From assembly GCA_002005325.1 (NCBI GenBank), contig CP017315.1, forward strand, positions 992,001 through 1,056,000: DNA of 64,000 nt, read 5' to 3'. This document shows positions 15,482 to 24,095 of the stretch, piece by piece; the stretch's first letter is position 1; every line of letters begins with the position of its first letter. A program made the translations under genes and the position numbers. Under the pieces are notes generated by a model that saw nothing but the letters and a program-made list of their open reading frames with translations, did no database searches and was not told the origin of the DNA. The DNA is from Candidatus Tokpelaia hoelldoblerii. Lineage in GTDB: Bacteria > Pseudomonadota > Alphaproteobacteria > Rhizobiales > Rhizobiaceae.

Positions 15482-17803
15482 ATGACAAAAAAACAATCAG
15501 ATAACAAATTGACAGAGTTTGAACAATCGGCACTATTTTACCACAGGCATCCCAAGCCCGGCAAACTTCAAATTCAGGCAAGCAAACCGCTGGACAACCA
15601 GCGTGACCTTGCCCTTGCCTATTCGCCCGGTGTCGCCAGCCCCTGTCTTGCCATTCATGAAGACCCCAATCTCGCCGCCCTGTATACCGCCCGCGCCAAT
15701 CTGGTGGCGGTTGTTTCAAACGGCACGGCGGTTCTGGGCCTTGGCAATATCGGCCCGCTGGCTTCAAAGCCGGTGATGGAAGGCAAAGCCGTTCTGTTTA
15801 AAAAATTCGCTGATATTGATGTTTTTGATATCGAGATCGATGCAGACAAAGTCCCTGACATTGTCAAGACAGTGGCAGCTCTTGAACCGACATTCGGCGG
15901 TATCAATCTGGAAGACATCAAAGCGCCGGAATGTTTTGAAGTTGAGGAACAACTGCGCGCGCAGATGAAGATCCCGGTTTTCCATGATGACCAGCACGGC
16001 ACCGCCATTATCGCCGCCGCCGCTATATTAAACGGTCTTGATCTTGCCGGCAAAAAAATAGACAAGGTGAAAATCGTCACATCCGGCGCCGGTGCGGCGG
16101 CGCTCGCCTGCCTCAATCTGCTGGTGCGGCTTGGCGCAAAGCGTGAAAACATCTGGGTGGCAGACCGTCAAGGCGTTGTCTATCAGGACCGGAAGGAACA
16201 GATAGACAAATGGAAAAGGGTCTATGCACAGGATACGGCCGCCCGCACCCTTGCTGATATTATACCGGACGCGGATATTTTTCTCGGCCTTTCCGGCGCC
16301 AATGTGCTGAAAACAGACATGGTGAAGAAAATGGCGCCGAAACCGTTGATTCTGGCGCTTGCCAACCCTGTGCCGGAAATCATGCCGGATGAAGCGCGCG
16401 CGGTGCGCCCGGACGCGATGATCTGCACAGGCCGCTCTGATTTTCCCAATCAGGTCAACAATGTTCTGTGTTTTCCCTATATCTTCCGCGGCGCCCTCGA
16501 TGTGGGTGCAACTGCCATCAATGAAGAGATGAAAATGGCAGCGGTGCGCGCCATTGCCGCTCTTGCGCATGAAGAACCGTCAGATGTCGCCGCCAAGGCC
16601 TATTCCGGTGAAACACCGCGTTTCGGCCCGGCTTACCTTATCCCCTCACCGTTTGATCCGCGATTGATTTTGCGCATTGCGCCCGCGGTTGCCAAAGCGG
16701 CAATGGATACCGGTGTCGCCCTGCGCCCGATTGAGGATATGGAGCAATATAAAGACCGCCTGAACCGTTTTGTTTTCCGCTCCGGCATGATCATGAAACC
16801 GGTTTTTACCGCGGCAAAAAAGGCAGACCGCAAACGGGTTATCTATGCCGACGGGGAAGATGAGCGCGTCTTGCGCGCTGCACAGGTGGTGATTGAAGAC
16901 AGGACGGCTATTCCTGTTCTTGTCGGCCGCCCTCACGTCGTTGAAGTGCGGCTGCAGCGTTTTGGCCTTAAAATCCGCCCCGGCGTTGATTTTGAACTGA
17001 TTAACCCTGAAGATGACCCGCGTTATCGCGACTATGTCGAGCTGTTTTTAAAATATACCGGCAGACGCGGCGTGACGCCGGATGTTGCCAGAACCATTGT
17101 GCGCACCTCGACAACAGCCATTGCCGCCCTTGCGGTCATGCGCGATGAGGCAGACGCCATGATTTGCGGCCTTGAAGGCCGGTTTGAGCGCAATTTGCAA
17201 CTCGTCGACCAGGTTATCGGCCTGAAACAGGGAATCAGCCAGTTTTCCGCTCTCAGCCTGCTGGTTTCGCAACACGGCCCGCTGTTCCTGACCGACACCT
17301 ATGTCAACCTCAACCCGACAGCGGAAGAGCTGGTGGAAATCGCCTCTCTGGCCGCGCAGGAAATCCGCACCTTTGGTTTGGAACCGAAGGTTGCCTTCCT
17401 GTCACATTCCAGTTTCGGTTCAAAGGATACTGCCAATGCACGGAAAATGCGTGACGCGGCGGATTTGTTCAGCCGGCTCCATCCTGATATTGAAGCAGAC
17501 GGCGAAATGCACGGCGATGCCGCTCTTGATCCGGTATTGCGTGGACGCGCCTTGCCCGACTCCCGCCTGAAGGGAGAAGCCAACCTGCTGGTTTTCCCCA
17601 ATCTTGATGCCGCCAATATCACCCTCAACGTGGTGAAAAAGATGACGGATGCCCTGCATGTCGGGCCGATTTTGACGGGAGCCGCTTTCCCCGCCCACAT
17701 TCTCACCCCTTCGGTTACCTCGCGCGGGGTGGTGAATATGACAGCACTCGCAGTGGTTGAAGCCAACCACACCGCGACATTGCCCGCGCGCCGGAAACGC
17801 TAG
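15482..17803 (+). CDS. maeB: NADP-dependent malic enzyme with phosphotransacetylase-like domain
   Basis: Oxidative decarboxylation of malate to pyruvate with reduction of NADP. It is 773 aa from the ATG at 15482, the usual MaeB size. The malic N-domain has DLALAYSPGVASPC and NGTAVLGLGNIGPLASKPVMEGK (about residues 40-98) and metal ligands in FGGINLEDIKAPECFEVE and VFHDDQHGTA. The NAD(P)-binding domain has SGAGAAALACLNLL (about residue 200). From about residue 435 a phosphotransacetylase-like domain follows (VIYADGEDERVLRAAQVV); in this family it is catalytically inactive and regulatory. A hairpin lies downstream. Probably monocistronic. Confidence 0.95.
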   Translation: MTKKQSDNKLTEFEQSALFYHRHPKPGKLQIQASKPLDNQRDLALAYSPGVASPCLAIHEDPNLAALYTARANLVAVVSNGTAVLGLGNIGPLASKPVMEGKAVLFKKFADIDVFDIEIDADKVPDIVKTVAALEPTFGGINLEDIKAPECFEVEEQLRAQMKIPVFHDDQHGTAIIAAAAILNGLDLAGKKIDKVKIVTSGAGAAALACLNLLVRLGAKRENIWVADRQGVVYQDRKEQIDKWKRVYAQDTAARTLADIIPDADIFLGLSGANVLKTDMVKKMAPKPLILALANPVPEIMPDEARAVRPDAMICTGRSDFPNQVNNVLCFPYIFRGALDVGATAINEEMKMAAVRAIAALAHEEPSDVAAKAYSGETPRFGPAYLIPSPFDPRLILRIAPAVAKAAMDTGVALRPIEDMEQYKDRLNRFVFRSGMIMKPVFTAAKKADRKRVIYADGEDERVLRAAQVVIEDRTAIPVLVGRPHVVEVRLQRFGLKIRPGVDFELINPEDDPRYRDYVELFLKYTGRRGVTPDVARTIVRTSTTAIAALAVMRDEADAMICGLEGRFERNLQLVDQVIGLKQGISQFSALSLLVSQHGPLFLTDTYVNLNPTAEELVEIASLAAQEIRTFGLEPKVAFLSHSSFGSKDTANARKMRDAADLFSRLHPDIEADGEMHGDAALDPVLRGRALPDSRLKGEANLLVFPNLDAANITLNVVKKMTDALHVGPILTGAAFPAHILTPSVTSRGVVNMTALAVVEANHTATLPARRKR

Positions 17804-17819
17804 GTCTATGCACCGTTTC

Positions 17820-17853
17820 AAGCCATTGCCCGGATTCAGGCAGGCAATGGCTT
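17820..17853 (+). terminator. Hairpin after maeB
   Basis: AAGCCATTGCC (17820-17830) pairs with GGCAATGGCTT (17843-17853) across a 12-nt loop, 17 nt after the maeB stop. No T-run follows on the plus strand, so termination may be Rho-assisted. A second small inverted repeat (CATTTTCA/TGAAAATG, 17890-17908) lies between it and acpXL. Confidence 0.5.
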
Positions 17854-18012
17854 GGTGTGCGAAAAAAAACAAAATGCGCTGTTTCAACACATTTTCATGG
17901 TGAAAATGCCACAATTTCAGTGTCACGCACAAGAAAATGCGGATTATCCCTTTTCCTTGGCGGCAAAAATGATTAGATAATCACCAAGATAACACAAATA
18001 AGGAATTGCACA

Positions 18013-18294
18013 TTGTCCTCTACCTTTGACAAAGTCGCCGACATTATCGCCGAAACCAGCGAAATCGACCGTGAAACGATCACGCCGGAAAGCCATACCA
18101 TTGACGATCTGGGCATTGACAGCCTGGATTTTCTTGACATCGTCTTTGCCATTGATAAATCCTTCGGCATTAAAATTCCGCTGGAGCAATGGACACAGGA
18201 AGTCAACGAAGGCAAAGCCGCTACAGAAGAATATTTTGTTCTGAAGAATCTGTGCGCCAAGATTGATGAACTGGTTGCCGCAAAAGGCAAATAA
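18013..18294 (+). CDS. acpXL: Acyl carrier protein AcpXL
   Basis: Specialised acyl carrier protein that carries the very-long-chain (27-hydroxyoctacosanoyl) chain for lipid A in Hyphomicrobiales. It is 93 aa. The phosphopantetheine attachment serine is S37 in DDLGIDSLDFLDI. The length and the C-terminal region (WTQEVNEGKAATEEYFVLKN) distinguish it from housekeeping AcpP. The start is a TTG at 18013, supported by AAGGA about 8 nt upstream and the MSSTFDKVADII N-terminus typical of AcpXL. It opens the VLCFA gene cluster (two ketosynthases, dehydrogenase, lpxXL). Confidence 0.95.
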   Translation: MSSTFDKVADIIAETSEIDRETITPESHTIDDLGIDSLDFLDIVFAIDKSFGIKIPLEQWTQEVNEGKAATEEYFVLKNLCAKIDELVAAKGK

Positions 18295-18310
18295 AACAGG
18301 CTGATTTTCT

Positions 18311-19486
18311 ATGAAAAACCATTCCGTTCTGATCACTGGTATCGGGCTTGTCTCTTCTATGGGAGAAGGCGTTGACGCTCATTGGGCAGCACTTGACGCC
18401 AGACAAAAGCCCCGTCTGGATAAGGAACGGTTTGCTCCCTATACGGTGCACAATCTGGGGGAAATTGACTGGAACACACAGATCCCGAAGCGCAGTGACC
18501 AGCGGCAGATGGAAACATGGCAGAGGCTTGGCACCTATGCCGCCGGCTTGGCGCTGGAAGATGCCGGCCTCAAGGGGGAAGAGCAGTTCACATCCACAAT
18601 GGATATGATTGTTGCCGCCGGCGGCGGTGAGCGTGATGTGACAGTTGACACGCAGATTCTGGCCAAAGCGCGCGGCCTCGACGGCAATGCCGGGCGTGGC
18701 GTCATGCTCAACCAGATGCTGTCAACCGAGCTGCGGCCAACCCTGTTTCTGGCGCAGCTTTCCAACCTGCTTGCCGGCAATATCTCCATTGTCCACAAAG
18801 TCACCGGGTCATCACGCACTTTCATGGGGGAAGAAGGCTCTGGCCTTTCCGCTGTTGAAACAGCGGTCGCGCGTATCCGTGCCGGGCAAAGCAGCCATCT
18901 TCTGGTGGGAGCGTCCTACAACGCCGAGCATTATGATATGCTGCTCGGGCATGAACTCGGCGGCTATCTCAAATCTGACGGCTGGGCGCCGGTCTGGTCG
19001 CGTGAGAACTCTCGGGGCGGCGGGCTTGTCACCGGTTCCGGCGGCGTGTTTCTGGTGCTGGAAAGCGCCGAACACGCAAAGGCGCGCGGCAAAACCGCCT
19101 ATGCGGAAATTCAGTCTGTCATAACAGGCCAGACAAACCGCGGCAAGAAACCACTAGCCGGAACCCTTGCCGCCATGATCGGTGAGCATAAAGAACAATT
19201 CACTGTCAGCGGCGCGTCCGGCGTACATGCCGTAACAGCAGCCGAAAAAACCGCCCTGACAGAAAAAGGCCTTGTCTATCGCGGTTTCAGCACACGGTTC
19301 GGCCACATGCGTGAAGCACAGTTTCCCTTTGCGCTGGCGCTTGCTGCCCTTGCCGTACAAAAAGGGCAAGCCTTTGCCGCACTGGAAAAGGACGAGCCCG
19401 CCGCCAGCGGCCCGATTGACAGCGCCCTTGCTGTGACGGCCGGAATTTGCCGCGCGGAAGGTGTGGCGCGGATTATCAAGGTGTGA
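18311..19486 (+). CDS. fabF2XL: Ketosynthase-like protein FabF2XL lacking catalytic Cys
   Basis: Member of the beta-ketoacyl-ACP synthase fold from the VLCFA lipid A cluster; 391 aa. It keeps the overall KAS layout (SVLITGIGLVSSMGEGVDAHW at the N-terminus; GGLVTGSGGVFLVLESAEHA; C-terminal GICRAEGVARI). The nucleophile region reads VTGSSRTFMGEEGSG, placing Glu175 where active ketosynthases have Cys, and the first active-site His motif (NAHGTGT type) is replaced by SGASGVHAVTAAEK. Only a later G-H (RFGHMREAQ) remains. It therefore looks like a chain-length-factor-type partner of the intact FabF1XL encoded 14 bp downstream. A role in forming a KS/CLF-like heterodimer is inference. Confidence 0.85.
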   Translation: MKNHSVLITGIGLVSSMGEGVDAHWAALDARQKPRLDKERFAPYTVHNLGEIDWNTQIPKRSDQRQMETWQRLGTYAAGLALEDAGLKGEEQFTSTMDMIVAAGGGERDVTVDTQILAKARGLDGNAGRGVMLNQMLSTELRPTLFLAQLSNLLAGNISIVHKVTGSSRTFMGEEGSGLSAVETAVARIRAGQSSHLLVGASYNAEHYDMLLGHELGGYLKSDGWAPVWSRENSRGGGLVTGSGGVFLVLESAEHAKARGKTAYAEIQSVITGQTNRGKKPLAGTLAAMIGEHKEQFTVSGASGVHAVTAAEKTALTEKGLVYRGFSTRFGHMREAQFPFALALAALAVQKGQAFAALEKDEPAASGPIDSALAVTAGICRAEGVARIIKV

Positions 19487-19500
19487 GGGAAGAAAAACAC

Positions 19501-20778
19501 ATGGCGTCGAAAACAGATCATCTTGGCCGCCCGATTGTCGCGATTACCGGTGCGGGTGTGGTTTCATCCCTGGGACAGGGCAAGCAGGAAAACTGGAGCA
19601 AGCTGACCGGCGGTGTCAGCGGTATTCACACAATCACCCGCTTTCCGGTTGACGGGCTGACAACACGCATTGCCGGTACGGTTGATTTTCTGCCTGAAAG
19701 CACGACGGGCGCTTCCGCCCTGTCGGAAAAACTGGCGCGGTTGACCGCGACAGAAGCGATTATACAGGCCGGTTTGAGCCTGACCGATTTTGGCGGGCCG
19801 CTGTTTCTGGCCGCCCCGCCGGTGGAACTTGACTGGAAAAGCCGTTTTGCGCTGGATGAAGCGGCCGCCCAGTGCGGTGAACCGTCCTATCCGCTGTTGC
19901 TGGAAGTCTGCCGCAAAGCGCGCCATGAGGATTTTTTCAACACCACGCAATTCGGCTATATCGCCGAGCGGCTGGCTGAAGCATTCGGCACACGGGGCTT
20001 GCCCGTCACGCTTTCAACCGCCTGCGCTTCCGGCGCAACGGCCATTCAGATGGGTGTTGAGGCGATCCGCCGTGGTGAGGCCGAGCGTGTGCTTTCCATT
20101 GGCACGGATGGTTCTGTCTCGGCAGAAGCGTTGATTCGCTTCTCGCTGCTTTCAGCTCTTTCCACGCAGAATGAACCGCCGGAAAAAGCCTCAAAACCCT
20201 TTGCCCGTGGCCGTGATGGCTTTGTCATGGCGGAGGGTTCAGGCGCATTGGTGATGGAGTCGCTTGATGCGGCCCTGGCGCGCGGCGCAAACATTCTCGG
20301 CATTCTTGCCGGCTGCGGTGAAACAGCGGATGATTTCCACCGTACCCGTTCAAAGCCGGACGCTTCGCCCGCGATCGGCTCTGTCCGCGCCGCTTTAAAA
20401 GATGCAGGCCAAACCATTGATGACATTGAATATGTCAATGCCCACGGCACTTCGACACCGGAAAACGAAAAGATGGAATATCTGGCGCTTTCCACAGTGT
20501 TTGGCGAACGCCTTGCCCATCTGCCGGTTTCATCCAACAAATCGATGATCGGCCATACGCTGACCGCTGCGGGAGCAATTGAAGCTGTCTTCTCAGTATT
20601 GACAATTGAAAGCGGCATTCTGCCGCCGACCATCAACTATGACGAGCCGGACCCGGCAATCCCGCTGGATGTTGTCCCCAATGTCAGCCGCAGGCAGCAG
20701 GTAAAATCAGTGCTTTCCAATTCATTCGGTTTCGGCGGGCAGAACAGCAGCCTTGTCGTCAAGGCCTATGAAGGTTAA
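19501..20778 (+). CDS. fabF1XL: Beta-ketoacyl-ACP synthase FabF1XL
   Basis: Condensing enzyme expected to elongate the very-long-chain acyl group on AcpXL. It is 425 aa from the ATG at 19501 (MASKTDHLGRPIVAITGAG), with GAGGGA-type ribosome site upstream. An in-frame start at 19447 would overlap the preceding gene and is rejected. The full catalytic triad is present: C175 (LSTACASGATAIQMG), H315 (VNAHGTSTPENEKME) and H352 (SNKSMIGHTLTAAGAIEAVF). It follows the Cys-less paralogue, as in other rhizobial VLCFA clusters. Confidence 0.93.
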   Translation: MASKTDHLGRPIVAITGAGVVSSLGQGKQENWSKLTGGVSGIHTITRFPVDGLTTRIAGTVDFLPESTTGASALSEKLARLTATEAIIQAGLSLTDFGGPLFLAAPPVELDWKSRFALDEAAAQCGEPSYPLLLEVCRKARHEDFFNTTQFGYIAERLAEAFGTRGLPVTLSTACASGATAIQMGVEAIRRGEAERVLSIGTDGSVSAEALIRFSLLSALSTQNEPPEKASKPFARGRDGFVMAEGSGALVMESLDAALARGANILGILAGCGETADDFHRTRSKPDASPAIGSVRAALKDAGQTIDDIEYVNAHGTSTPENEKMEYLALSTVFGERLAHLPVSSNKSMIGHTLTAAGAIEAVFSVLTIESGILPPTINYDEPDPAIPLDVVPNVSRRQQVKSVLSNSFGFGGQNSSLVVKAYEG

Positions 20779-20840
20779 ACCTGCCCTGTTTGCGGATTTG
20801 ATTCATACCGGCATGAAACCCATATTTAATTTTATTCTGT

Positions 20841-20872
20841 TATGGTTTTATCAGCTGATTTTTAAAACCATA
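20841..20872 (+). promoter_or_regulatory. Inverted repeat before the dehydrogenase gene
   Basis: TATGGTTTTA (20841-20850) and TAAAACCATA (20863-20872) form a perfect 10-bp stem with a 12-nt loop. It ends 19 nt before the start codon, directly ahead of the GAGGAA ribosome site. It could be an operator or an RNA structure tuning expression of the distal cluster genes. Confidence 0.4.
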
Positions 20873-20891
20873 TGAGCCAAGAGGAAATCTT

Positions 20892-21920
20892 ATGCGCGCC
20901 TTGCAATTACTCGATGACCGCCGTCTGGAAGTAACCGAAATCGCCCCGCCCCCGCCGCCCGGCCCGGGCGAGGTGACGGTGCGTATTAAAGCCGTGGCGC
21001 TCAATCATATTGATGTCTGGGGCTGGCGCGGCATGGCTTTTGCCAAGCGTAAAATGCCGCTGGTGATTGGCGCCGAAGCCTCCGGTGAAGTGGCGGCACT
21101 GGGTGCAGGCGTCAGTTCTGTTCTGCCCGGGCAGATTGTTTCCATCTATGGCGCGCGCACCTGCGGCTTATGCCGCGCCTGCCGTGAAGGCCGTGACAAC
21201 CTGTGTGAACATGTCAGTGGCGTGCATGGCTTCCACCTTGACGGCTTTGCCTGTGAAGCTGTCAATCTGCCTGCCCGTTTGCTTGTGCCCGCCCCGCCCA
21301 ATGTTGACGCTATCGGCGCGGCGGTTGCTCCGGTTACCTTCGGCACAGTCGAGCATATGCTGTTTGACAATGCCAAGTTGCAGCCCGGTGAAACAATCCT
21401 CATTCAGGCGGGCGGCTCCGGCATTGGCACGGCGGCCATCCAGCTTGCCAAAAAAATGGGCTGCACGGTCATCACTACAGTCGGTTCAGACGACAAGATA
21501 AAAAAAGCCAAAGCGCTTGGCGCCGACCATGTCATCAACTATCGTGAGGACCGCTTTGAAGGCGTGGTGCGCAAGCTGACAAAGAAAAAAGGTGTTGATG
21601 TGGTGTTTGAACATGTTGGCGCTGACACATGGGCAGGTTCGATGCTGTGCCTCAAGCGCGGCGGCCGCCTTGTCACCTGCGGTTCAACCTCCGGTGTTTC
21701 CACCTCAATGAACCTTATGCAACTGTTTCAGCAGCAGTTGAAGATTTTCGGCTCTTTCGGCTGCCGGATGGAAAACATGGCCAATGCCATGCAGAAAATG
21801 GCGCAAGGTATTGTTTCACCGGTTGTTGATACAGTCGTGCAATTTGACGAAATCGACACCGCACTGAAACGTATGGAAGGGCGCAACGTCTTCGGCAAAA
21901 TCATTCTGGCAATCGACTGA
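20892..21920 (+). CDS. Zinc-type alcohol dehydrogenase of the VLCFA cluster
   Basis: Medium-chain dehydrogenase/reductase (quinone reductase-like), 342 aa, in the position of the adhXL gene of rhizobial acpXL-lpxXL clusters. The catalytic GroES-like half carries a structural-zinc-type cysteine set GARTCGLCRACREGRDNLCEH (about residues 90-110). The nucleotide-binding motif GGSGIGTAAIQLAKKMG is at about residues 176-192. The presumed role in VLCFA synthesis (an enoyl reductase-like or redox step) rests on its conserved genomic position only. The ATG is preceded by AAGAGGAAATCTT. Confidence 0.85.
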   Translation: MRALQLLDDRRLEVTEIAPPPPPGPGEVTVRIKAVALNHIDVWGWRGMAFAKRKMPLVIGAEASGEVAALGAGVSSVLPGQIVSIYGARTCGLCRACREGRDNLCEHVSGVHGFHLDGFACEAVNLPARLLVPAPPNVDAIGAAVAPVTFGTVEHMLFDNAKLQPGETILIQAGGSGIGTAAIQLAKKMGCTVITTVGSDDKIKKAKALGADHVINYREDRFEGVVRKLTKKKGVDVVFEHVGADTWAGSMLCLKRGGRLVTCGSTSGVSTSMNLMQLFQQQLKIFGSFGCRMENMANAMQKMAQGIVSPVVDTVVQFDEIDTALKRMEGRNVFGKIILAID

Positions 21921-21927
21921 TCATTTC

Positions 21928-22848
21928 ATGAAACTGATATTTTTCCGCATTGCTATCAAACTGAAAGACTGGTGGGACTGGCTGTGGGCGCATGTTGTCG
22001 CTGCAATTCTGGCTGGTATGAAATATCTGCCCGCCAAAGCCGGTATCGGCTTTTTTGCCGGTCTTGCCCGCCTTGTCGGCCCGTTGACCCCGCGTCACAA
22101 AATAGCGCTCGACAATTTGCGCGCTGCCTATCCGGAAAAAGATGAAGCCGAAATCCGCGCCATCGCCATAGAGATGTGGGTGAATATGGGGCGGCTGTTT
22201 GCCGAATATGTGTTTCTGGATAAAATTTTTGACTTTGACCCGAAAGTTGAAAAGGCCGGGCTGATTGAAGTGGACGGCATTGAGCTGTTTGAAAAAATCC
22301 GTGACGAGAAAGATAAGCCGCATATTTTCTTCACCGCGCATACAGGCAATTTTGAACTGTTGCCGATTTGCGCCGCAACCTTTGACCTTGAAGTAACGGC
22401 GCTGTTCCGCCCGCCCAACAATCCCTATATCGCCAGGCGGGTGCTGAAGGCGCGGCGCACGAATATGGGGCATCTGGTGCCATCCAAAGCCGGGGCGGCC
22501 TGGGCGCTGGCCGGCAAGCTGAATGCCGGCGGCAATGTCGGTATGCTGGTTGACCAGAAATTCCGCCGCGGTATCGAAGGCGCCTTCTTCAACCGTCCGG
22601 TGAAGACCAATCCATTGCTGGCGAAACTGGCGCGGCAGTTTGACTGTCCTGTCTATCCGGCGCGCTGTATCCGCCTGCCCAGCGGCCGTTACCGGCTGGA
22701 ACTTTACCCGGAAATGGAACTGCCGCGCGATGCCAATGGTGCAGTCGATATTGAAGCGACTACACAGAAGCTGAATGATATTGTCGAATCATGGGTGCGG
22801 GAATATCCGGGGCAATGGATGTGGTTTCATAAACGCTGGGATATGTGA
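21928..22848 (+). CDS. lpxXL: Lipid A very-long-chain acyltransferase LpxXL
   Basis: Transfers the very-long-chain fatty acid from AcpXL to lipid A at the inner membrane (HtrB/MsbB superfamily). It is 306 aa. The catalytic H-x4-E motif is H138-E143 in FFTAHTGNFELLP. Further family blocks are LVPSKAGAAWALAGKLNAGG and VGMLVDQKFRRGIEGAFF. The N-terminal membrane anchor spans about residues 20-48. It starts 8 nt after the dehydrogenase stop and is the last gene of the cluster, followed by a strong hairpin. Confidence 0.92.
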   Translation: MKLIFFRIAIKLKDWWDWLWAHVVAAILAGMKYLPAKAGIGFFAGLARLVGPLTPRHKIALDNLRAAYPEKDEAEIRAIAIEMWVNMGRLFAEYVFLDKIFDFDPKVEKAGLIEVDGIELFEKIRDEKDKPHIFFTAHTGNFELLPICAATFDLEVTALFRPPNNPYIARRVLKARRTNMGHLVPSKAGAAWALAGKLNAGGNVGMLVDQKFRRGIEGAFFNRPVKTNPLLAKLARQFDCPVYPARCIRLPSGRYRLELYPEMELPRDANGAVDIEATTQKLNDIVESWVREYPGQWMWFHKRWDM

Positions 22849-22876
22849 TTTATTTCCTGATACATTTTTATTAAAA

Positions 22877-22912
22877 GAAAGAGATGAGGCTATGAATAGC
22901 CTCATCTCTTTC
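22877..22912. terminator. Strong bidirectional terminator after lpxXL
   Basis: A perfect 17-bp stem (22877-22893 with 22896-22912) with a 2-nt loop and GC-containing core GAGATGAGGC is flanked by T-rich sequence on both strands. It lies between convergent lpxXL and the DUF805 gene. Confidence 0.88.
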
Positions 22913-22915
22913 ATG

Positions 22916-23422
22916 TTATCTTTTTCTTTTGAGAGGATCAGCACCAAACCGGTTCTGGCCCTTTGTTCCTCTCATCGCCAGAATAACAATAAACATGATA
23001 TATATAGCCAGAAAGAGAAAATAGAGCAGCAGTATAAGACTGGAAAGCTCATGGGCTATAGCAAAGTACATAGCCCAGTTGATTAAAAAGCCTGCCAGAA
23101 GATAAACCGGAAGCCACCAGCCGGACAGATTCCGGTCATGCAGCCGCCTTACGGTCACAGAAATATTCGGGATTATCAGGCCAACAAAAAAGATAAATGC
23201 CAGCAGCATAAAAATCCCGCTGAAAATCATCAACCCGGTTGAAGGTTCATGTTGCCCACTGGTGATAAACATGGCGCCTGCCAGAAGCATAATGATATAA
23301 AAAACGGCAAAAATCAGTGCGTTAAAAAGAAAAAACCACCAATATTCCGAACGCGAGGCACGGCCGGAAAATGTAGCGTACTTTTTCTTCAAGCATGTTG
23401 AAACCGCCTTCTGAAAGCCCAT
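22916..23422 (-). CDS. DUF805 family membrane protein
   Basis: Inner-membrane protein of unknown function, 168 aa. The DUF805 hallmarks are present: the N-terminal ATFSGRASRSEYWWFFLFN (about residues 16-34) and, after the second helix pair, SVTVRRLHDRNLSGWW (about 89-104). Four hydrophobic segments are visible (about 30-52, 62-85, 100-122 and 127-150). The C-terminus GTKGQNRFGADP is also diagnostic. It is monocistronic and starts the AT-rich accessory block. Confidence 0.88.
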   Translation of the reverse strand: MGFQKAVSTCLKKKYATFSGRASRSEYWWFFLFNALIFAVFYIIMLLAGAMFITSGQHEPSTGLMIFSGIFMLLAFIFFVGLIIPNISVTVRRLHDRNLSGWWLPVYLLAGFLINWAMYFAIAHELSSLILLLYFLFLAIYIMFIVILAMRGTKGQNRFGADPLKRKR

Positions 23423-23720
23423 GATACAATTCCTTTTCTATGTGCAAAAGATATCTTTGACAGGGAAAATATGTCGTATACCCCTAAATACAAGGCCACA
23501 GTTGTGGCTTTCTTAAATTTGTGCATAAATAAAGTGTTGTTTGACACACGATACTGCAATAAAGTGGGAATATCTAAGATTGTAAAGTTACTTCCAACCG
23601 GTTTTGTATGTCTGGATAAGGCAACTTTTTTGGCTTTAAATGCTGAACAAAATGGCGTTCAGTATAATAATTTTATTGTCCATACAAATTTCACTATTTC
23701 TCTTAAAAATTTGAAAATAA

Positions 23721-23780
23721 TACAACAATATTTTTAATAATCACTATATTACAACAATATTTTTAATAATCACTATATTA
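23721..23780. repeat. 29-bp tandem direct repeat, two copies
   Basis: The unit beginning TACAACAATATTTTTAATAA occurs at 23721-23749 and is repeated exactly at 23750-23778, followed by the first two bases of a third copy. It lies about 320 bp upstream of the adhesin start. Exact identity of the two units points to a recent slippage or duplication. Confidence 0.9.
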
Positions 23781-24020
23781 TGTTATATGAGGAATGCCTC
23801 AATATGTCCATTTGACATGTATTTGATTGCCCTTTAAACATAAATAGGACAATTTTTCTCAAAACAACCACTTTACATCGCTCTTAACATTGATTTCCTA
23901 TACAATCAAGTTAACAATTACATATAAATTAATAATATTATAATACAAAAACTTGACTAAATTATAAAATTCATATATATATCCTAAAAAGTTTTCTATT
24001 AAGCTGTTTTTATCAAACCT

Positions 24021-24058
24021 AAATGACAATTCAGTCATGCTCTACTGAATTGTCATTT
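24021..24058 (+). promoter_or_regulatory. Hairpin just upstream of the adhesin gene
   Basis: AAATGACAATTCAGT (24021-24035) and ACTGAATTGTCATTT (24044-24058) form a perfect 15-bp stem with an 8-nt loop, 37 nt before the adhesin start codon. There is no following T-run and no obvious upstream transcript to terminate, so it may be a structured 5' leader or an operator. Confidence 0.55.
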
Positions 24059-24095
24059 ATGGGAGATAAAAATAACTAATAAAGGATGAAGTAGA

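Larger units (their letters stand above)
23423..24095. other. AT-rich upstream region of the adhesin gene
   Basis: This 670-bp stretch is strikingly AT-rich. It holds one weak 88-codon frame (23471-23737) with no ribosome site or recognisable sequence, which I do not call a gene. It contains a 29-bp tandem duplication (23721-23780) and a hairpin (24021-24058), both described separately. It probably contains the promoter and a long leader of the adhesin gene. Confidence 0.6.

Noticed and set aside
23471..23737. 88-codon frame in the adhesin upstream region
   Set aside because: AT-rich composition, no ribosome site, no recognisable sequence; its end falls in the tandem repeat.
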